From assembly GCF_037975245.1 (NCBI RefSeq), contig NC_092574.1, positions 15,449,713 to 15,513,712 of the forward strand: 64,000 nucleotides of DNA. The letters run 5' to 3'. Position 1 is the stretch's first letter. Each line of letters opens with the position of its first letter. The notes beneath the pieces are model-generated. The model was not told the origin of the DNA. It worked only from the letters and a program-made list of their open reading frames with translations, and made no database searches. A program made the position numbers and the translations under genes. This document shows, piece by piece, positions 27,630 through 37,565 of the stretch. The stretch is from Apostichopus japonicus. Lineage: Eukaryota; Echinodermata; Holothuroidea; Aspidochirotida; Stichopodidae.

Positions 27630-28275
27630 GATAATAAACAGCCGGAGGAAAAAGGGACGCTGACTGCGCTGGGGGAATGAGTGTCTTGGTGGTTGTGCTT
27701 GACATTATATAATATAATGTTACCTTCATATGGATACAATAACAAGTGATGTTCCTTAATATCAAATCCACCATTCACTGTCTGTATAGAATGGAATTAA
27801 TTAACGATACAATAACCATCCGGGGGTAAAAGGACGCTGACTACACTGGGGGAATGAGTGTCTTGGTGGTTGTGCTTGACATTATACAATAAAATGAGTG
27901 TCTTGGTGGTTGTGCTTGACATTATACAATATAATGAGTGTCTTGGTGGTTGTGCTTGGCATTATATAATATAATGAGTGTCTTGGTGGTTGTGCTTGAC
28001 ATTATACAATAAAATGAGTGTCTTGGTGGTTGTGCTTGACATTATACAATATAATGAGTGTCTTGGTGGTTGTGCTTGGCATTATATAATATAATGAGTG
28101 TCTTGGTGGTTGTGCTTGACATTATACAATATAATGAGTGTCTTGGTGGTTGTGCTTGACATTATACAATATAATGAGTGTCTTGGTGTTTCTGCTTGGC
28201 ATTATATAATACCTTCATGGATGCAATAACAAGTGATGTACCTTAATATCAAATCCACCATTTCACTGTCTGTAG
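27630..28275 (+). repeat. Duplicated segment containing an expanded 40-bp tandem array
   Basis: A segment of about 170 bp (27635-27790: GGACGCTGACTGCGCTGGGG, one 40-mer, then a CCTTCAT..ATCAAATCCACCATT tail) is repeated at 27815-28275. In the second copy the single 40-mer has expanded to nine. In the array (27855-28215), TCTTGGTGGTTGTGCTT starts at 27861, 27901, 27941, 27981, 28021, 28061, 28101, 28141 and, with changes, 28181. The 40-mers fall into three subtypes by their tails, in the order A-B-C-A-B-C-B-B-C, a 120-bp higher-order pattern. Confidence 0.9.
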
Positions 28276-29029
28276 CAATTCGTGTGATATCTTTTTCAAT
28301 GTTTCACATGGTCAGTCAACAACTTCTATGCCAATTGGACGACAGCGCAAAATTATCTTGGATAACCCCTCACCCCAACCCAACCCAACCCCAACCCCCC
28401 CCCCCCCCAAAAAAAACAAAAAAACAATTGTCATTTTTTATACTGACACACCTTTTTCGGCATTCGAAACCTGCAGAGAATATACAACAAGTCTCTATAT
28501 AGGGTCGATATTCGGCAATATCCTTGCCTCAAACTCAGTTCTATAGTTTTGGCTGGTTGAAGTTTTGCACGACGTGTAAAGTATCAATGGACTAAGTTAA
28601 GTATTAATGCAGTATACACAGGGCGCCTGTTAGTTATCTCACGGTCAAGTGTTTCTTATACAGTATACTTGAAAAATACAACTATTTTTCTTCCAGGCCT
28701 GAATTGCATATAAGTTCCTGCTGGTATGGGCGAATACATAAACAGTGTTATAGTTAACCACGTGTGAGTCGTACGACATGCATGGTCAATAGACCATGTT
28801 GAATATATATAGTTGTGCCTCAATTATATGTTTAAGCTGCTTCAACGTTCATTTTATCAAGAAGCTATATCAGTTAAGTTGATCAAACTTTTTGATCCTT
28901 TACAACAATGAAAATGTCTTTAAAGTTGTAGGAAATTACGCTTGATAAGTCAGATCTTCTTTCAATGTGTTTTTTCATTTTTTTTTCTTTGCCCGTATCT
29001 GCTTTAATAAAATTACTTCTGTTGTGCTG
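28276..29029. other. Intergenic with a C/A-rich tract
   Basis: A CCCAACCCAACC tract passing into a C-run and an A-run occupies about 28369-28425. Otherwise nothing is recognised. Confidence 0.5.
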
Positions 29030-29522
29030 TTATACTTTATATTCGAATAAAGTCCAGTCTCGTGATGCTATCGAACAGTGCATTTTCAACCTCTTCTCTG
29101 AGTGACCTCTCGGTATAAAACCACTTCCGTACAACGTGGTAAAAGATAAGACAACCATTTGTAGTTGAACTGACATAAATATCGTAACCATATATACCAT
29201 TGACAACAAAAAATGAAGTAGGCATACTCTACATATTCCGCGTGGAAAAAAATGTTTATTATAATAAACGTAATTTTTTAAATAGAAAAAAAAAGAGAAA
29301 CATGAACAAATGGACGGGAGGGCATCGAAAACCATGACACCAAACATAAGGTTGTATAGTAGTGACGTCACGTATACAACGAGGGCATGCAGGAGCAATC
29401 TCTGAATATGTGCAAAGGAATAATTCATGCGGTGTCGTGGGGAGTTGTATTTCTTCTGGTCCGTCTTTAGATATATGTATATGGACCTTGTTTTCAGTAA
29501 CCTTTACCAACAGGAATATCAA
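29030..29522 (-). other. Possible small unidentified gene (weak)
   Basis: Two minus-strand stretches read like protein: about 29510-29310 (ENKVHIHISKDGPEEI is part of it) and 29225-29037 (ending SLREEVENALFDSIT.. before TAA at 29037-29039). They lie in different frames with an AT-rich gap between them that could be an intron. ATTAAA-like words lie just downstream near 29005. I recognise no family. Chance open frames in a 3' flank of receptor 3 are the main alternative. Confidence 0.2.
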
Positions 29523-29858
29523 TTATCAGATAATTAATTATCTTTTTTAATTATCTTTCTTTAATGAGAGGCCGAATCATGGTCTTTATATATGCCATCA
29601 TTTTTGTATCCAAATAGGCTAGAAAGTCATAATGGTCAGCTGTGTTCAAGTACTATAACCATTCTTAAAAAAAACATCTAACATCGTTTTTATTGTCTGA
29701 TACGGTTACTTTATCTGATAATAAATAAGCCTGCATCTTTAACTTCAAGTAAATTGCAACTCTTGTTTATGTTGTATCTATTTTTTTTTAAAGCATCTAT
29801 ACTGAATTTGATTGTGAGGGTAAATATTATAGTTATAACCTCTAAGGTATACACAAAT
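29523..29858. other. 3' flank of receptor 3
   Basis: AT-rich, with no coding signal. It probably includes the receptor 3 3' UTR. Confidence 0.4.
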
Positions 29859-30938
29859 TTACTTACCAGATACCAAGGTTTCTCGTCTGCTGAACGGAAA
29901 AATTGCTTCGAACAGAGCGGTGCGATACTGGCGGTTTGTCAGGCCGTAAATAAATGGATTGATAGCTGAATTTAGATATAGCAATATGGTCAAGACAAGG
30001 AAAATGTTACGTCGAGCGGTTATTGGTAATTGTACTTCGTAACCGACGATGTCGAATATCCAGGTAACCGTAACATAAAACTGAATTGGTGCATTGCAAA
30101 GGAAAAAGACACATCCATTGATAACGATCATCCTCGTGGCAGAATGGCGGGACCGCTTTGCTTTCACCGCCTGGCTTTGACTTTCCTTTCGCCCACTCAT
30201 ACTATCTTCTCGTTTCGTCAAAGTAGCGATGATAGCAATGTAGAAGAAGGCGGTTCCCATTATAGCAGCGTAGAACGGTAGCAGTTGAAGGGGAACTCCT
30301 ATCGCGTTGAACCAAAACGGTACAAAAGGCTCACAATAGTGAACATCGCCGGAGAGATGGCTGTATTCACCGTCCTCCGGGAACAATATGCAGAGAGCAA
30401 CCCTACGTCCTTTACCCGGGATTTGTAAGGTAGCAAAGACGAATGCAAAGATCCAGGTACCCAGAAGAATCAACCGAGTGCGAGAGGTGTTACTGATTTT
30501 CATGTGCTGCATTGGGCGGCACACCGCGGTGTATCGCTCCATAGAAAACATCAGCACGGTGAACAGTGATACGTAGTAAGTAAATTCTAAGAAGACTGCA
30601 ACGATACAATAAATCGGACCAAGAAATTCGGTGCCAGCGTTAAGAGGAGTCGAGACATAATAATAAAAGCGATCTAGGTAACCATAACCTAATATAATCA
30701 TATCGGCGATAGCTAGGTTCACGAGGTAGGCATTCATCACGGTCCGCATTCTCTCAACTTTATAAACCACGAAGATGAAAACACCGTTGGCAGCTAAACC
30801 GACAATCACTATGAACGCAAAAACGGTGTACGTCAAGATTTCTTCCGAATACGATTTGGTTAAACCGTCTTTGATGAACATAGAAGACTCATTACGTATG
30901 TCGTAAACATTCCCTGTACAGACGATATCACCTTCCAT
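29859..30938 (-). CDS. Class A rhodopsin-like G protein-coupled receptor 3, single exon
   Basis: A 359-residue seven-transmembrane receptor, closest to receptor 1. The two align without a gap over residues 1-340, with about 65% identity by my manual count. The ATG at 30938 has G at -3 and +4 and matches the neighbours' N terminus (Cys7, Asn16 sequon). The frame stays open upstream to 31091 without another ATG. Landmarks are N51, D79 (LAIAD), C111, ERY at 134-136, ECL2 C183 and C202, P216, CNAP at 281-284 in place of CWxP, and NPFIY at 327-331. Differences concentrate in ECL1/TM3 (102-120), TM4, ICL3 (241-265) and the short C tail, as expected for receptors tuned to different ligands or couplings. 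It is in the same orientation as receptors 1 and 2, so the cluster likely arose by tandem duplication. Confidence 0.93.
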   Translation of the reverse strand: MEGDIVCTGNVYDIRNESSMFIKDGLTKSYSEEILTYTVFAFIVIVGLAANGVFIFVVYKVERMRTVMNAYLVNLAIADMIILGYGYLDRFYYYVSTPLNAGTEFLGPIYCIVAVFLEFTYYVSLFTVLMFSMERYTAVCRPMQHMKISNTSRTRLILLGTWIFAFVFATLQIPGKGRRVALCILFPEDGEYSHLSGDVHYCEPFVPFWFNAIGVPLQLLPFYAAIMGTAFFYIAIIATLTKREDSMSGRKESQSQAVKAKRSRHSATRMIVINGCVFFLCNAPIQFYVTVTWIFDIVGYEVQLPITARRNIFLVLTILLYLNSAINPFIYGLTNRQYRTALFEAIFPFSRRETLVSGK

Positions 30939-32769
30939 ATCGAGATAGAAACTTGGATGAAGAAGATAATAAAAAAAAAACTTGCTTTCTGGTTCTTTTG
31001 GGAAGGGAAGGTATATATGTATGAAAGAAGTTACACAAATGATCGTCACACAACTGGTACAATAAACAATACCGTGGAAATGAACAATCACTTCGTCAAG
31101 TGATCACGGAGCAAAATATCAAGAATCGTTCAAGACCTCTTCTTGAAGTTCAATACTGGTTGAAGTGGTTCTTGGAATACAACTCGTCCTTCTCACACAG
31201 ATTCAAATTGAAAAGGAATACTCGTTGGCGGTGAAAACGAAGAATACGAGCATTTGTGAGATTGTAGGCGGAGTTACACTGAGTTAAGCATCGACGTACC
31301 AATCATATTAGGTAAACGTCTTAACGGTTTGCTTATAAATATGCATAGTTTACATCTACAGTAGATGTATTTATAAACTGCCATCATATATTTGAAACAA
31401 CTTCAATCGAACAAAAGAGAAAGGTCAATTGATAATACTTAGAGGAGATGAGGTATGGTATGGTAGAAATAAATCTTTCCGATTTTAGAGAAATCTTTCT
31501 CGATAAGGAATTCAAGTAAAACGTACCGGACTTTGAGTGGCATTGGTAGGAATTCCTTCTTTAAAAAGCTAAAGTTGTACTTCAAGAATCACACTTGTAT
31601 ATGGAATGTCTTTCCACTGCGTGTCTATAATAGATGATCAATTTACATCTTATAACAAGAGTGTCTAGTTGTAATCTAAAAGCTTTCTTTGAAAACTTGT
31701 TACTCTGACGAAGTCGTCTAAACTGCCTACAAAACTGGACACCCATCAATGTAACTGTGAGATCTGCGTGGGTCTGTGTGATCGGTATCAGAGAGTACCA
31801 GCGTCTAGGTTCGTTTAACTGGTACATTGTTTTGTATCCCACAATTTCAAAGATATTGTTATATTTTGGATCGACAAAACTATATATCTTTCTCTCATAC
31901 TTATTACGCTGGAAGGACTCGACCCTGCAGTGACGTCACACGCTGGTATGATAGGTGTTCAAAGCAATTTCAGTGATTTCAATAATAAAAAAAATCCTGT
32001 CACGGGAATTGTCAAAATCGGCGCTTTGAACCTACTTTTTTTTAACCATTATTCAGATCAAAAACAGACCTACTTTATGATGCGTATCGTTTCGCGGTCA
32101 TTAACGATACATTGACCTCTTGTGTATTGAAATCGGCCTTGTGATCGATCAAGGATGACGAGAAAATTCAAATTATATAATCCTAAGCAAAAGGTTGTGG
32201 TAAATCGAAAACTGACCCTTACTTGTTAGGCTATATATAGTTAAAACAGAAGGAATGGTTAAAAGATAATTTGTATACTGTTTATAAATTTGAAAATTAA
32301 TTCAGGATGGAATTTGGAATAGTTGTATTGCTAAACCTGAATTTTTATTGCCAAAAATAATTATGAGATAATTATATAAATAATGCATCAAAGTATTAGA
32401 AACGAGGAAAATAGCCACCAGACACAAGTTTGTAAAGTTATTATTTTTTTTGTTGTATTTATTGTACATAAAATGGAAGGGAATCCTTGACGTGAAAGAT
32501 AATAATCAATTAATATACTGTATTATAAATATGTTGGTTGTGTTCAATTTAATCAGTAACCATCTGATTGATTTAGTGTATAGTTAACGGGAAGTAGCGG
32601 TGTATTATGTATGAGGATGGTGAGTGCATAATGCTGTGTTTTAATGTAATCTGTGATTGTTCTCTACTAGACTACTACTTCCAGTCAACGAATACTATTA
32701 TTATGAATATTATTGGTATGAGAAAGGGAAAACAAATTTAAGAGATAAATCGTAAGTCTTAATTCAAAG
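30939..32769. other. 5' flank of receptor 3 and intergenic DNA
   Basis: This holds the receptor 3 5' UTR and probably its promoter, with no clear TATA box. A minus-strand open stretch of 86 codons at 31582-31842 has protein-like composition but no recognisable family or splice context. A GTGACGTCAC palindrome lies at 31930-31939. Confidence 0.4.
31930..31939. promoter_or_regulatory. CRE-like palindrome about 1 kb upstream of receptor 3
   Basis: GTGACGTCAC, a perfect CREB/ATF palindrome, about 990 bases upstream of the receptor 3 start. It is a candidate cAMP-responsive site, and a second copy (29362) lies about 500 bases downstream of the same gene. Function is inferred only from the motif. 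Confidence 0.3.
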
Positions 32770-32895
32770 AGCATGCAAAGCCTCCGATATTGTTCTAATT
32801 CTTTGTGGAACAATCTTCCGATCAACTTGAAATATTATACTTCCGTGGCTTCGTTCAGGCGACAACTGAAAAATTACTTTGAAAGCCTTTATTGA
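32770..32895 (+). pseudogene. LINE reverse-transcriptase C-terminal remnant
   Basis: The plus-strand frame reads ..SLWNNLPINLKYYTSVASF followed by RRQLKNYFESLY and a stop. The WN-x-LP ... SVASFR-x-QLK pattern is typical of the last residues of LINE open reading frame 2 proteins. Only about 40 codons remain, as in 5'-truncated LINE insertions. The body of the element is absent. Confidence 0.65.
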
Positions 32896-34382
32896 TTGTA
32901 TCCGTTGTAAGGGGCGGGAGTTGATGGTGGTGGTGTTGGGGGGGGGGGTATTGGTATAGGTCTTATATGTTAAGGTTATCATTTTTTTGCGGGGGGGGGA
33001 GTTCTTTTACAGGTGTTAAGGTTATCTATTTTCTTTAATGGGAGTACTCTATTTGATTAAGCCCAAAAGGGTTCATTTCCTTTCACATTGTTTACTTATT
33101 TGCAGTTATATTGTCTTGTTCACTTTGTTATAATATTTGATGAAACGAATATTAATGATAATAATAATAACTGAATTTTACACGAACAAATTAGCTACAT
33201 CGTTGATAGTTTAAATGCCAGTCGGATACCGTTTGGATCGCCTTTTAGTTTCCGGGCAATTTATTAAGTTCTTTAAAAATAAAGTGCAAAGAGGTCAAAT
33301 ACTCGCTACACGCCTCGCTATACTCGTGAAATCAATTTGACAATAACTTATAGAGAGGTTAATTTTCATTGCATAAGAAATCATTATCATACAGTGTCTT
33401 TTTTATAATAATATCACTTAAATGCCAACAAAAAGCAAATCGCGAATATAAAACACAGATTATTACTCTCTTTTTGATATTATTTGAATTTTGAAATGAC
33501 CTTGTTCTTGTAAGGCTAATGCACTAAATCAATTTGAGATATCCTTATCGAACAGTATTTTTATTCAAGAAAATTAACAAAAACATTTAGTAGCGCAAAT
33601 GGTGACTTTAAGATACCACATTAAATTTGATCTGTTTTAGACCGATAAAAGCCACTGCGACCATTCCAGGTTTTATTATCTGCCACATTTTTTTTTAGCA
33701 AACGGCATTTTTAGTAAGTGGCTGAATCACTTAGTTTAGCACACAGACCATTAGGCCACTATTAGGAACAGAACACAAAGTAAACACATTAAAACATGTT
33801 TGGTTTCTAATGGCTTGTTTATGTACAATGCATTTCATTTATTACAAGGACAAATGATTTTAAGTCTGAAGATTAATATATCTTTTAATAGACAATCCCA
33901 TTTAAATCATTAATAAGTGATATTTTCAACACTGCTTTCATAGGCATGTATTCTAGTTTGTTTGGACTTCTTCATCACAAACATCTCTGTTAAAAATAAA
34001 AAGTTAAATATCCATTAACTTTGAAGTGGGCAACTATTAGTAGGAAAACGCTTACCACAGTGCCTCTTCGGGTCAACGGTAATCACGTTTCAATGTACAC
34101 AAACAACATGAGGGACCAGGAAGAGAAATATACTATGTATATTGATGGATGTACGAAAAACTTGCATTTCATAAAAGGAATGAAGTTCTTTCAACGGGGA
34201 AACCTTCCACAGATATAGGATTAAGTTCATGATTGGACGTAAAAGAAATACTTTGAATTAACTAGTTAAATGTAAGAAAGTTCAACTGACACAAAGCCGA
34301 GTACTCAACACACTGTAAGCGTTCGATGATGTATGTGTTCAATATAGGAGTGGTTCTTCAAAATTCAGAAAAATACATAGGT
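32896..34382. other. Intergenic, nothing recognised
   Basis: G-runs at about 32937-32949 and 32991-32999 and an (ATA)n tract near 33155 are the only features. The rest is AT-rich, unassigned sequence. Confidence 0.5.
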
Positions 34383-34386
34383 ACCA

Positions 34387-34436
34387 GGCGCGTATCCAGG
34401 GGGGGGGGGCGTTGGGGGCGCGCGCCCCCCGGGTAA
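34387..34436 (+). repeat. Terminus of dispersed repeat family C
   Basis: CAGGCGCGTATCCAGG (34387-34402) leads into G-runs and GGGGGCGCGCGCCCCC, then GGGTAAG. The same block recurs at 56041-56087. It begins with CAG like a hAT-type end, but I could not find a matching right end or target duplication here. Confidence 0.55.
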
Positions 34437-34682
34437 GTATATATATATATTAAAGTGCATTCCAATTAATGGCCGCATGTCCATGGCCAAATCATTCTGT
34501 AGGAATGTTTTTACAATTTTAGAAAGTTACCTCTAAATGACTTCCGAATTCATTGATATGTCAGCCTATTTAACACTTTAACTTGCGCAAATCACTTACG
34601 AAATGTTAGCCTAATCAAAGGGGAAATTTGCAATGTGGCAGTTATTTGAACACAATTGTATAAAGCGACAGCATCTTTCCAG

Positions 34683-34745
34683 GGCTGTAGCAACGCTGTA
34701 GCAACGCTGTAGCAACGCTGTAGCAGGCATGTAGCAGGCACTGTC
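34683..34745 (+). repeat. 12-bp minisatellite
   Basis: AACGCTGTAGCA is repeated about four times, then varies to GGCATGTAGCA. It is a short local expansion. Confidence 0.85.
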
Positions 34746-34904
34746 ATAAAAGCTCAACTGAAGCTTACAGCCGGACAAACAATCAAATTAATAAACCATC
34801 CCCTAGGCCTACCATGCATTAATGGCACATGCAATAACGTCCAAGCATTGAACAATATCACTTAGGCTCTTGTTTGATAAATGTGCTGGATAATGATTGT
34901 TCCT

Positions 34905-36270
34905 TAGACTAGTCATTTGTATTGGTCAAATGCTTTTTGGACCGTATAAGACTGACTATGGGACTCTTCAATTATGTCCTTAGAATTCATATGACCTATT
35001 GATTGGGTGTTCCGAGGCGTGCTGGTTTTAATTATGGCCTTCCTTTTTTTTTTGTTAGGTCCCGTTACATTCATTTATGAAGTGATGATTTAGTGGTCAG
35101 TTTAATTGGTTAAGCACTCTTTGGACCGGGCAAGACGCATTATGGTACCCTTCTACAATGTCTTTAGAATTTATATGACCCATTGGTTGGGTGGTCCAAG
35201 GCGTGCTGCTGGTCTTGACTGGGGCCTAAAGATTTTTGCAGGTCCATGTACATTCATTAACGAATTGATAATTTAGTGGTCATTTTAATTGGTCAAGCAC
35301 TCTTTGGATCGGGCAAGACGCATTATGGTACCCTTCTACAATGTCCTTGGACTTCCTATGACCCATTGGTAAGGTGGTCTAAGGCGTGCTGCTGGTCTTG
35401 ACTGGGGCCTAAAGATTTTTTGCAGGTCCATTTACATTCATTAACGAAGTGATGATTTAGTGGTCATTTTAATTGGTCAAGCACTCTTTGGACCGGGCAA
35501 GACGCATGATGGTACCCTTCTGCATTGTCAGTAGAGTTCATATGACCCATTTGTTAGGTGATCTAGGCGTGCTGCATACATTAGGGCCCAAAGCTTTTTC
35601 GTGGTCCCATTACGTACTCATTAAAGAAGTAATGGTTTAATGGTCATTTAAATTGGTCAAGCACTCTTTGGACCGGGCAAGCCGCATGATGGTACTCTTC
35701 TACAATGTCTTTAGAGTTCATGTTAACCATCGGTTTGGTGATCCAAGGCGTGCTGCATTGATAAGGGCCCAAAGCTTCTTCGTGGTCCCGTTACACTCAT
35801 TAGAGAAGTAATGATTTAGTGGTCATTTTAATTGGTCAAGCACTCTTTGTACCGGGCATGACGCATTATGGTACCCTTCTACAATGTCTATAGAGTTTCT
35901 ATGACCCATTAGTTGGGTGGTCCAAGGCGTGCTGGTTTTGATTAGGGCCCAAATGTTTTTATTTCAGTTCCCGTTACATTCATTTAAAAAATTGTTAATT
36001 TAGTGGTCATTTTAATTGGTCAAGCACTCTTTGGATCGGGCAAGACGCATTATAGTATCCTTCTACAATGTGTTAAGAATTCATATGACCCATTGGTTAG
36101 GTGGTCCAAGGCGTGCTAGTCATGATTAGGGCCTAAAGTGATTTTTTCAGGTCCCGGTACATTAATTTAAAAACTGATGAAGTAGTGGTCATTTTAGTTG
36201 GTCAAGAACTATTTGGACCCGGCAAGAAGCATTATAGTACCCTTCTACATAGTCATTAGAGTTCATATGA
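34905..36270 (+). repeat. About 182-bp satellite, eight copies
   Basis: The landmark CAAGCACTCTTTGGACCGGG starts, with variations, at 34927, 35111, 35294, 35478, 35658, 35837, 36021 and 36203, giving periods of 179-184 bases. Other shared words are GACGCATTATGGTACCCTTC, ATGACCCATTGG and CCAAGGCGTGCTG. Copies are moderately diverged, the outermost most so. Open frames do not persist through the unit. Confidence 0.92.
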
Positions 36271-36800
36271 CTAACCCTCTTTCCACGACCAAAAAAATGT
36301 TGAACATCTTGTAAGCAAGCTTTTCTTTTGCCAGAGGTGTTACGTCGATACCATTGTCGAATACGTAACGGAATAGGTAGCAGTTACTCATTCGCGAATA
36401 TCGAAAGAGGAACGTGGAATAAGTATCTAACTTCATACCGGTCAACGTTTAAGTTAAGGAGCGCGAATTATGACCTGTATATAAAGCTCACGAAAGGTTG
36501 CACGAGCAGTTCGCTTCCTGGCAGCCGTTGGCTAACAATTCATACGTAATTGTAATTTGTAGCCTATTCTGTACGGGTCGTAACTGCCAAAGTATTTGAA
36601 TGGCGAAGGTTGTTCATTAGTTTTGTGGAGCAAGTTAGTACTTCACATTGTTTGAGTCAGCGAGCGAGCGTGAGAAATTAGGCTAGCCTATCATCAAATA
36701 GTATCGCTTAGGCCTAACGATAGGCTAGCTCACGTAGGCACTGGCGTCTATAGTAAGTTGGAATGCTAACCTAGGCCTAGACCTAATATGATACGAAGTG
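36271..36800. other. Spacer between repeat arrays
   Basis: It is slightly GC-richer than its surroundings. Nothing recognisable on either strand. Confidence 0.45.
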
Positions 36801-36860
36801 ATTATTCGCAGGGCAGCCCGGCGAATAACGTACACAGACACCTTATTCGCAGGGCTGTGA
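36800..36860. repeat. Palindromic repeat, two copies
   Basis: TTATTCGCAGGGC-AGCCCGGCGAATAA at about 36803-36830 and a partial second copy, TTATTCGCAGGGCTGTGA, at 36843-36860 are separated by ACGTACACAGACACC. This is the palindrome described at 37415-37565. Confidence 0.75.
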
Positions 36861-37202
36861 CGATTTTGAAAATAGGTTTATTATTAGGTTTTGCTATTGA
36901 TACCAGTCAGTTTAGGGGCCTTGAAAAAGCCAACCTTTTGGACCCAAATAGTCTTAGCCACTTCATAAGCTAATTTTTTGAGCCCCAGCAGTTCAAGTTT
37001 AAAAGCTTATTTTAAGGGAGCTTATCTTGGGATTCCCCAAAAGCCGATATTGCCTGAAAGCCAATATGGTCAGAGGTGTGACACCCCCCCCCCTCCCACA
37101 CCTTTACATGTAAATGGGCAGTCACTCTGCAAAAACAAAGGTGAAAATGATCGAGGGATGACATTTTTATGTTGGCGGTACTAATGCTAGACTGGTTCAA
37201 TC

Positions 37203-37400
37203 TTAAGGCCCTAGGCTCCCAAAACCAATCCTAACAGCATTAAGATAGGAATCCCAAAGGCCAATAAATTCCTCAAAATATAGAGGCTCCCAATTAAGAC
37301 TCTCAAAAAGATAGCTGGTGCCCAAAAGCAAACTCGAATAGCCCCAAAAGCAAACTCGAATAGCCCCAAAAGCAAACTCGAATAGCCCCAAAAATTACTG
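37203..37400. repeat. 22-bp minisatellite
   Basis: GCAAACTCGAATAGCCCCAAAA is repeated three times at about 37327-37392 with flanking decayed copies. Minus-strand open frames here merely follow the repeat. Confidence 0.8.
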
Positions 37401-37414
37401 AGCCCGCTAACCCA

Positions 37415-37565
37415 GTCTAAGGCTGCCCTGTGATTAAGGTGTATGTGTGTGGCTATTCGCAGAGCAGCCCTGCAAATAAGATGCTTGTGTCTGGCTATTC
37501 GCAGGGCTGCCCTGTGAATAAGGTGTATGTGTCCGGCTATTCGCAGGGCTGCCCTGCGAATAAGC
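37415..37565. repeat. Array of short palindromes
   Basis: Three or four copies of an imperfect palindrome, ATTCGCAGGG-CTG-CCCTGCGAAT (11-base arms), are separated by spacers of about 20 bases such as AAGGTGTATGTGTCCGGCT. The first copy (about 37422) is only half preserved. The period is about 42-45 bases. Coding potential across the array is incidental. Confidence 0.8.

Noticed and set aside
30939-31091. N-terminal extension of receptor 3 with a hydrophobic stretch
   Set aside because: No ATG upstream in frame, and receptors 1 and 2 lack it; probably 5' UTR.
36800-37565. CRISPR array
   Set aside because: Few copies, spacers similar to each other, no cas genes, eukaryotic context; palindromic minisatellite fits better.
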